Source: a virus. From it: a stretch of DNA of 22,549 nucleotides. A program made the position numbers and the translations under genes. Each line of letters starts with the position of its first letter. The first letter of the stretch is position 1. Shown in pieces: positions 17,784-22,549 of the stretch. A model generated the notes under the pieces. That model was given only the letters and a program-made list of their open reading frames with translations, made no database searches and was not told the DNA's origin. The DNA lies in the IMG/VR virus record IMGVR_UViG_3300034094_000119, positions 1 to 22,549 of that record. One strand, given 5' to 3'.

Positions 17784-18791
17784 ATGAACAACGCAGTGAT
17801 CGGTGACTTCGGGCAGAAGATCGCAGGTGCAAAAAAGGACCGCGCGGCCCCACGCGTCAACAAGCCGGAAGGCGACGCGGCGAAGCCGAAGAAGCCCCGC
17901 GGCGATGCCAAGCCGGCCGTGTTCGCGGCCTACCGCCACCGCGCGGCGAGCCTGTGGTGGATCGAGAAGAAGGGCGACCGCGGCCACCGCCGGCTGAAGG
18001 AGTTCGCATCGCGTGAGGCGCTCGCCGAGTTCTGGCGGCTCCCCGACTCCCGCGAAATCCTCCTCGCGCTGTGGAACGATGTCCGAGAGCGGGAGAAGGT
18101 GAACGACCTGAAGCTGCGCGGCGAGCGCAACATGCCGCGTGTCGGCCCCGACTATCGCGGCGGCGCCGATGTCGCTCCGGAGCGGTTCATGGAGGTGTTC
18201 AAGCCCTACGGCGTCCAATTCGGAAATTGGCAGAAGGACCGCGACCTGTGCCTCAATCAGGCGCACGACGCCTTCCTCGACCTCGCCAACTTCCTGCGGC
18301 TCGCGCCAGAGGCAATCGCCTTCGGCGGTCGCCTCGGCCTCGCGTTCGGCGCGAGAGGTCACGGCAAGGCTGCGGCCCACTACGAACTGGCACACAAGGT
18401 CATCAACCTGACCAAGCCGCACGGCGCGGGGTGCCTTGCTCACGAGTGGTTCCACGCTTATGACCACAACGCTTGCGTGTCGGCTGGCCTGCCGGGCCTG
18501 TCGGCCTCCGCCGGACTGCGGGAGGTGCTGCGAGCGATTCCTTACGGACTGCGGAAGCGGAGCGCGGAGGCGGATCGGTCGCGGTCCGGAGCGAAGTACT
18601 ACTCCAAGCCGGAAGAGATGCTGGCTCGGGCGTTTGAGGCATGGGTGCGGGCGAACGTCAACAATGACTACCTCGCGAACATCCTCAAGCTGAACCAGTT
18701 CGGCTGCGGCGAGGCACGGTATCCTTATCCGCTGGAGTCCGAGATGCCGGCAATCGACGCCGCGTTCCGGAAGCTGTTCGCACTGGACTGA
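17784..18791 (+). CDS. LPD1-domain protein with HExxH zincin motif
   Basis: A 335-residue protein. After a basic, disordered start (residues 15-45) a helical segment with WWIEKKG and FASREALAEFW leads into the LPD1 domain of phage and plasmid polyvalent proteins: GPDYRGGADV (121-130), FGNWQ (146-150), LNQAHDAFLDLA, GLAFGARGHG (185-194) and KVINLTKPHGAG with CLAHEWFHAYDH. HEWFH (220-224) is a HExxH zincin motif, and EEMLARAFEAW could give a third ligand region. Such domains occur in multi-domain polyvalent proteins injected into or made in the host; here it stands almost alone, as in short phage versions. Proteolysis of host or phage protein is inferred, not shown. Confidence 0.8.
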   Translation: MNNAVIGDFGQKIAGAKKDRAAPRVNKPEGDAAKPKKPRGDAKPAVFAAYRHRAASLWWIEKKGDRGHRRLKEFASREALAEFWRLPDSREILLALWNDVREREKVNDLKLRGERNMPRVGPDYRGGADVAPERFMEVFKPYGVQFGNWQKDRDLCLNQAHDAFLDLANFLRLAPEAIAFGGRLGLAFGARGHGKAAAHYELAHKVINLTKPHGAGCLAHEWFHAYDHNACVSAGLPGLSASAGLREVLRAIPYGLRKRSAEADRSRSGAKYYSKPEEMLARAFEAWVRANVNNDYLANILKLNQFGCGEARYPYPLESEMPAIDAAFRKLFALD

Positions 18792-18808
18792 ATCGAAGGG
18801 AGACTTTC

Positions 18809-19033
18809 ATGAGCTACGTTGTCGCCGGGACAAGGCTTGCGGTCGTGATTCACCACGGCTTCGCCTGCACGAAGGAGGAGTTGCCGCGAGCGCTTGCCAC
18901 GTACGCGATGGCTCGCGGCTCCGGTCTGGTGCTGCGGCATGAGGTGTACAGTAGTCGTGCGGCGGCGGAGGCCGCTGCCGCCGACTACAACTATCGATAT
19001 GGACACACGTGGATCAAGCCAGAGAGGGAGTAG
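18809..19033 (+). CDS. Hypothetical protein, 74 residues
   Basis: Second gene of unit 11 behind GAAGGGAG. It begins MSYVVAGTRLAVVIHHGFAC and continues with a helix (ELPRALATYAMARGSGLVL) and another (SSRAAAEAAAADYNYRYGHT), ending WIKPERE. The layout strand-helix-strand-helix is compact; no family is recognised. Confidence 0.65.
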   Translation: MSYVVAGTRLAVVIHHGFACTKEELPRALATYAMARGSGLVLRHEVYSSRAAAEAAAADYNYRYGHTWIKPERE

Positions 19034-19037
19034 TCTC

Positions 19038-19340
19038 ATGGCCCGAAGCACAATCAAAAAGCACGCGACGACCTGCGGACTCCTTCACGGGGCCGGCGGC
19101 CGTGCCAAGGTTGTCGGACGCGACGGAAACAAGCTGACGTACCGATGGCCTTGCGGCTATGAGAAGACGGAGGTGCTGATGCACGGGCCGGGGCGGCTGC
19201 GCAAGCCGGCGCCAGCGGACTTGGTGGCATTCTTCGCGAGGTACTGGGCGCAGGGCGTCACTTACGAATGCCCGCGGTGCCGGCGGAAGTCGCTTGCGGA
19301 GAAGAGGATGGCCGGCAAGGGCAAAACCAAGGGAGGCTGA
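19038..19340 (+). CDS. Small basic protein with CxxC pair
   Basis: A 100-residue basic protein, 4 nt after the previous stop and behind GAGAGGGAG. Strands GGRAKVVGRDGNKLTYRWPC and KTEVLMHGPGRL are followed by a helix (ADLVAFFARYWAQGV) and TYECPRCRRKSLAEK with a CxxC pair. Together with the earlier cysteines (C13, C39) this could hold one zinc. The Lys/Arg-rich tail suggests nucleic-acid binding. It overlaps no neighbour and is followed within 2 nt by the next ATG. Confidence 0.65.
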   Translation: MARSTIKKHATTCGLLHGAGGRAKVVGRDGNKLTYRWPCGYEKTEVLMHGPGRLRKPAPADLVAFFARYWAQGVTYECPRCRRKSLAEKRMAGKGKTKGG

Positions 19341-19341
19341 C

Positions 19342-19761
19342 ATGGGGAGGGGAAACAAGGCGAGGCGCCACCGAAAGCGGTGCGGCACATGCCAAGAGTG
19401 CTGCGTCGCGCTGTCCGTCGAGGCGGTCGCAAAGCCGGCTGGGCAAAGGTGTCAGCACCAGTGCGCCGCAGGCTGTGCAATCTACTCCACACGGCCGACG
19501 CCGTGCCGAGACTACAAGTGCATGTGGCTTCAGACGCCGATGCCGATGGAGCTACGGCCGGATAAGTGCGGAGTGATTCTGGAGACGCGGAGTACGAAGC
19601 TGGGGGCGGAAACGATCATCGCCAGAGAGACGCGGGCCGGCGGCGTCGCCGCCATGTGGGAATTTATAGCGAAGATGTCGGACGCCACTGGTTTCCCGGC
19701 TTACGTGATACTTCTGTCCGGGGAACGTCGAATCATCAGAAAGGAAGGGGTGCTGCCATGA
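19342..19761 (+). CDS. YkgJ-like cysteine cluster protein
   Basis: A 139-residue protein of the YkgJ-type metal-binding class (Fe or Zn). CGTCQECCVALSVEAVAKP carries the CxxCxxCC signature, followed by RCQHQCAAGCAIYSTRPTPC and RDYKCMWLQ, the usual cluster of cysteines with IY.-RP-.CR. In bacteria the family is thought to bind an iron-sulfur or zinc centre, of unclear function; in phages it is often seen in operons of small genes. The C-terminal third (ETIIARETRAGGVAAMWEF) is a helical extension. Fourth gene of unit 11, with its stop in the next ATG (ATGA). Confidence 0.8.
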   Translation: MGRGNKARRHRKRCGTCQECCVALSVEAVAKPAGQRCQHQCAAGCAIYSTRPTPCRDYKCMWLQTPMPMELRPDKCGVILETRSTKLGAETIIARETRAGGVAAMWEFIAKMSDATGFPAYVILLSGERRIIRKEGVLP

Positions 19762-20144
19762 ACTGCGAGAGTGACATTGCTGCCGACATCAACGCGAGGC
19801 TCGACATGGTTCGGAGGTTCGCGCCGAATCTGGTCTGCCTCCGCGCGGCCTTGATTCCGTTTGAGGACATCATTCTGTCGGAGATCGCCGGCCCGCAGCC
19901 GGACGCGGCCGGGTACGATCCAGAGGAAGAGCCGTATTTTGAGGTCGATGTCATGTGCGGCCAGACCGCAGCCGCCGTCGTCGCGATTCGTTTCACGGCG
20001 CAGGGCATCGCCGTTCAGGAGTTCATGATCGTCAAGGACGGCAAGAAATCGCGAGAGGTAGCCGTGGACGGGCCGCGGTCAATCACGCTTCAAGGGATGT
20101 TCAACTACCTGCGGCAGCTTCCCCGGCCAGTATCGTCGTTCTAG
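19758..20144 (+). CDS. Hypothetical acidic protein, 128 residues
   Basis: Last gene of unit 11, coupled by ATGA. Helix ADINARLDMVRRFAPNLV, a hydrophobic segment (LRAALIPFEDIILSEIAG), an acidic loop (DAAGYDPEEEPYFEVDV) and strands (AAAVVAIRFTAQGIAVQEF, MIVKDGKKSREVAVDG) form an alpha/beta protein. No motif identifies it. Its TAG overlaps, by the last bases, the stop codon of the minus-strand gene at 20141. Confidence 0.7.
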   Translation: MNCESDIAADINARLDMVRRFAPNLVCLRAALIPFEDIILSEIAGPQPDAAGYDPEEEPYFEVDVMCGQTAAAVVAIRFTAQGIAVQEFMIVKDGKKSREVAVDGPRSITLQGMFNYLRQLPRPVSSF

Positions 20145-20356
20145 CCGATGACCTCGTCATCGACAGGATCGAACGCCTCGCCGGCGTCGTTCACGGCGAA
20201 CGTCAGCGCAACGTCGAATGGTTCGCCGAACACCGGCTTTACAACCACGCAGTCGTCGCACTGAAACACGCTGCACTCTTGGTCGTTTGCGACGATGACG
20301 CCTGACGACTGAAGTTCAGATTTGCACAGGGGGCACTTCCAGACATCGACAATCAT
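20141..20356 (-). CDS. Zinc-ribbon protein, only minus-strand gene
   Basis: A 71-residue protein read on the minus strand: MIVDVWKCPLCKSELQSS holds C8 and C11, and QCDDCVVVKPVFGEPF holds C33 and C36, a classical zinc ribbon; C28 lies nearby. The rest is acidic (VNDAGEAFDPVDDEV). AAAGGG before the ATG supports translation. Its stop overlaps the convergent stop of the plus-strand gene by two bases, and its start diverges from the HTH gene over an 82-nt control region. It could be regulated by that HTH protein. Confidence 0.75.
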   Translation of the reverse strand: MIVDVWKCPLCKSELQSSGVIVANDQECSVFQCDDCVVVKPVFGEPFDVALTFAVNDAGEAFDPVDDEVIG

Positions 20357-20393
20357 CGGATGACCCTTTGCTTGCGTAGTGGATATATTAGCA

Positions 20394-20421
20394 GTCGCGT
20401 ACAGCGGCGACCGCGTACAAT
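20394..20421. promoter_or_regulatory. Divergent control region with repeats before the HTH gene
   Basis: Plus-strand -10 TACAAT is at 20416-20421. Two direct repeats CGCGTACA (20396-20403 and 20412-20419) lie 16 nt apart, and GTCGC (20394-20398) is mirrored by GCGAC (20407-20411). On the minus strand TAATAT near 20385-20390 could serve as -10 for the zinc-ribbon gene. No GTATCC palindrome is found here, so this operator differs from those at 324-577. Confidence 0.5.
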
Positions 20422-20438
20422 CATTAGGAGGGCTTACT

Positions 20439-20645
20439 ATGAAAATGAAATCGTTCGACCCGGATCAGTGGGTGTCAATCCACACGGCTGCAAGTATCGC
20501 GGATGTTCACAGAGAATGGATGAGAAGGCTCGCCAAAAGCGGGAAGGTGCGAGCGTTCAGCATCGAGGGCCAGTGGTTCGTCTACCGCAAGGATGCCGAG
20601 ACATTTGAGCGGAGTTCCCGCGGGCGACCCAAGGCCGAAAAGTAA
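20439..20645 (+). CDS. Excisionase-like HTH protein, second
   Basis: A 68-residue HTH protein, paralogue of the one at 358-543. Matching positions are FDPDQWVSIHTAASIADVHR, MRRLAKSGKVRAFSIEG and FVYRKDAETF. The helix-turn-helix spans about residues 15-35, the basic wing 43-60; an extra basic tail (SSRGRPKAEK) is added. GGAGGG is 7 nt before ATG 20439. It stands directly before terS, so it may control packaging and late genes, or be excisionase-like. Presence of two copies at the two ends of the window suggests linked regulation. Confidence 0.8.
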   Translation: MKMKSFDPDQWVSIHTAASIADVHREWMRRLAKSGKVRAFSIEGQWFVYRKDAETFERSSRGRPKAEK

Positions 20646-20665
20646 GCCCACAACACGGAGGCTTC

Positions 20666-21148
20666 ATGGGCAAGCGAGGCCGTCGGCCAGAGCCGACGAT
20701 TCTGAAGATCGCCAAAGGCAACCCCGGCAAAAGGGCGATCAACCACAACGAGCCGAAGCCGGCCAGTGACGGCATCTCACCGCCCGACTGGGTGACCGGC
20801 AAATCTCTGGACAAGTGGAACGAGCTTGTCCCGAAGCTTCTCGGCATGGGCGTCATGACGAACGCCGACATCGACACCGTTGCCCGCTACTGCTCCATGC
20901 ACGAGCAGTACCTGAAATACCTTGATCAGGTCCGTCGCGGGCTTGACGTTCTTGTTATTCGTGATGACTCCGGCAAGGTGAAGTACATGCAATCCACGCC
21001 GGCGGCGACCATGATGGCGAAGCTCGCGGCTTCGATGCTCCGCATCGAGCAAGAGTTTGGCTTGACTCCATCGTCACGGAGCGGCTTGAGTGCCTCGCAA
21101 TCGCAGCAACAAGACGAGCTTGACGACTTCCTCAAGCGAAACGCTTGA
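20666..21148 (+). CDS. terS: Phage terminase small subunit (P27 family)
   Basis: A 160-residue P27-family small terminase, the DNA-recognition component of the packaging motor. The basic start GKRGRRPEPTILKIAKGNPG with KRAINHNEPKP is typical, followed by PPDWVTGKSLDKWNELVPKL, a helical centre (ADIDTVARYCSMHEQYLKYL), and the conserved end TPAATMMAKLAASMLRIEQEF with GLTPSSRSGL. The ATG has CGGAGG upstream. The terL start lies inside its last 59 nt, in another frame, so the two are translated together. Length and pattern match the family. Confidence 0.92.
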   Translation: MGKRGRRPEPTILKIAKGNPGKRAINHNEPKPASDGISPPDWVTGKSLDKWNELVPKLLGMGVMTNADIDTVARYCSMHEQYLKYLDQVRRGLDVLVIRDDSGKVKYMQSTPAATMMAKLAASMLRIEQEFGLTPSSRSGLSASQSQQQDELDDFLKRNA

Positions 21149-22549
21149 CGACGAAGGCGGCGACTTCGACCCTGCCGCCGCCAACCGCGTGTGCCGCTTC
21201 TTTGAGGAGATGCTTCGGCACTCCAAGGGCGACCTCGCCGGCCAGCCGTTCTATCTCATGGACTGGCAGCGGAAGATGCTCCGCGAGCTTTTCGGAAGAA
21301 AGAATCCCGCCACGGGCGTTCGCAAGTACAGAACTGCCTACATCGAAGTCCCGAAAAAACAAGGAAAATCGACCACGCTTGCCGGAATTGCGCTCTACAT
21401 GCTCGTCGCTGATTCTGAAGCGGGCTGTGAGTGCTACGGTGCGGCGAGTGACCGTGAGCAAGCGGGAATTATCTACAGAGAGGCCGCCGCGATGGTGCGA
21501 GCCTCCCCTGCTCTGTCGAAGCAGCTAGAGGTCATCGACAGTCGCAAAACGATCCTTCATCGCAGGAGTAATTCTTTCTATCGCGTACTTAGCGCTGACG
21601 CATTCAGGGCGGAGGGCTTGAACATACATGCCCTCTTATTCGACGAACTGGGTTGCGCCCCCCGGCCTAGCGGCTGGGGGGCGCGACCCAGAAAAACCTG
21701 CACGCACAACGCGACCGCCGTTTATGGGACGCACTCCGTTACGGCGGCGCCGCGAGGAAGCAGCCGCTTCTCCTGTCCATCTCCACGGCCGGGTTTGATC
21801 GCCGGTCGATTTGCTGGGAGCAGCACCAGTACGCGGAAAGGTGCCTTGCCGATCCGGAGTTCGATCCGTCGTTCTACCCGCTGATCTACGCTGCGCCGCA
21901 GGACTGCGCGACCGACGGATCGTGGAAAGAGGAGCGGGTTTGGAGGATGGCGAACCCAAGCCTCGGCGAGACGATCACCGTCGAGTCATTTGCCGCGGAT
22001 GCCAGAGAGGCCGAGCGGAGTCCGACCAAGCTCAACTCTTTTTTGCGTTACAGGCTCAACGTCTGGACGACCCAAGATAATCGCTGGTTCAAGCCCGAAA
22101 CGTGGCAGTTGGGGAACCAGCCGCTGCGGCCGTTCGACGGCCGACCCGTCTACGCCGGCCTCGACCTCGCGACCACGTATGACCTGACGGCGATGGTGCT
22201 GGTCTGCCCGGACGCCACCGACGGCTCGATTGATGTGCTGCCGTTCTTCTGGATACCGGAGGCGAACGCCGTAGAGCGGATCAACCGGGACAAGGTGCCG
22301 TATGACGCGTGGATACGCGACGGCCACCTGCGGACCACGGAGGGGAACACTACCGACTACACGATCCTGCACAGGGACATCGTGGAAATCTGCCAGAAGT
22401 ACGGCGTGCGTCAGCTAGGAGTGGACATCAGGTTCAACGCGCAGATGCTGGCGAACACTCTGCAAGGGGAGGGGGTGGATGTGAGAGGATTTGCACAAGG
22501 CGGTCGCACCATGACTGGGCCGGCTCGTGCGCTTGAGAACCTTGTCCAA
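21090..22549 (+). CDS. terL: Phage terminase large subunit, interrupted by a 50-nt hairpin gap, 3' end outside window
   Basis: Large terminase (ATPase plus nuclease), the motor that cuts and packages DNA. GTG 21090 is used, GGAG 8 nt upstream. The first 187 codons hold WQRKMLRELFG, the Walker A-like motif VPKKQGKST (88-96) and Walker B ALLFDE (181-186) and end in CTG (Leu187, 21648-21650). Then 50 nt (21651-21700) interrupt the gene. From 21701 the frame two bases on reads HAQRDRRLWDALRYGG, the coupling motif LLSISTAG, and the nuclease start YAGLDLATTYDLTA without any stop up to the window end (283 codons). Without rescue the zero frame ends at 21884 and the upstream product lacks the rest of the motor. 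Sequence beyond the gap is intact, so the gene seems to be kept functional. Confidence 0.88.
21648..21700 (+). other. 50-nt hairpin gap in terL, candidate translational bypass element
   Basis: Bases 21648-21667 pair with 21672-21691: a 20-bp stem, CTGGGTTGCGCCCCCCGGCC with GGCTGGGGGGCGCGACCCAG, two G-U pairs and the loop TAGC. AAAAAC follows, then CTG (21698-21700). CTG also stands at the left base of the stem. Take-off CTG, 47 nt, landing CTG gives a 50-nt gap. In the resumed frame a TAG at 21668-21670 lies in the loop, so that frame cannot be entered before the stem. No related copy is seen elsewhere in the window. Confidence 0.6.

Noticed and set aside
21648-21700. Hairpin in terL as a rho-independent terminator
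   Set aside because: On the plus strand it is followed by A residues, not T; on the minus strand the T-run lies before the stem.
21090-21884. Zero-frame continuation of terL to 21884 as the real C-terminus
   Set aside because: After residue 187 the sequence loses all terminase similarity and is Arg/Ser/Pro-rich, while the frame from 21701 keeps motif III and the nuclease start.
1-22549. tRNA or rRNA genes
   Set aside because: No cloverleaf or conserved rRNA segment was recognised by eye; a tRNA search program would be needed to exclude one.

Overview
The window looks like part of a high-GC tailed-phage genome or prophage. It carries a P27-family small terminase and a large terminase at the right edge, HNH nucleases, a ParB-like protein, excisionase-like HTH proteins, a LamG fragment at the left edge that probably ends a tail or receptor-binding gene, and about fifty tightly packed genes, most under 130 codons. 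I cannot name the host. LamG domains, high GC and strong GGAGG ribosome sites would fit many environmental Gram-negatives, including planctomycetes, but this is not proof.

Layout. (1) 1-1967: end of a LamG protein, then small genes under TACAAT-type promoters that carry a 6-4-6 palindromic operator, with a stem-loop repeat placed directly after three stop codons. (2) 2005-5602: two HNH nucleases, a CAP/SCP-domain protein, a PEDS1/CarF-like lipid desaturase with all eight family histidines, small membrane proteins (holin-like), a ParB-like protein and an overlapping Rossmann-type protein. (3) 5765-20144: about forty small genes in eleven transcription units. Each unit starts with the same cassette: CGAAC(C/A), 17-18 nt, TGCGTATAA, then a GC-rich hairpin that begins about 7 nt after the -10, then GGAGG and the start codon. 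Several units end in a second stem-loop. Units 9-11 hold the recognisable enzymes: gamma-glutamylcyclotransferase, amidoligase, class II glutamine amidotransferase, an LPD1-type zincin domain and a YkgJ-like cysteine cluster protein. (4) 20141-22549: one minus-strand zinc-ribbon gene, a divergent excisionase-like HTH gene, terS and terL.

The most unusual observation is in terL. Directly after the Walker B motif (LLFDE-L) the gene is interrupted by exactly 50 nt that form a 20-bp stem with a four-base loop. The matching codon CTG stands before and at the end of the gap. Removing 50 nt restores the family motif FDELHAQ and one open frame to the window end. The size, hairpin and matching take-off and landing codons recall the translational bypass of phage T4 gene 60. 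A mobile palindrome, a -1 frameshift or an assembly error are the alternatives.

The second main observation is the eleven-fold (twelve with the promoter before position 621) promoter-plus-5'-hairpin cassette. Its stems are kept by compensating changes, which suggests selection on mRNA 5'-end structure.
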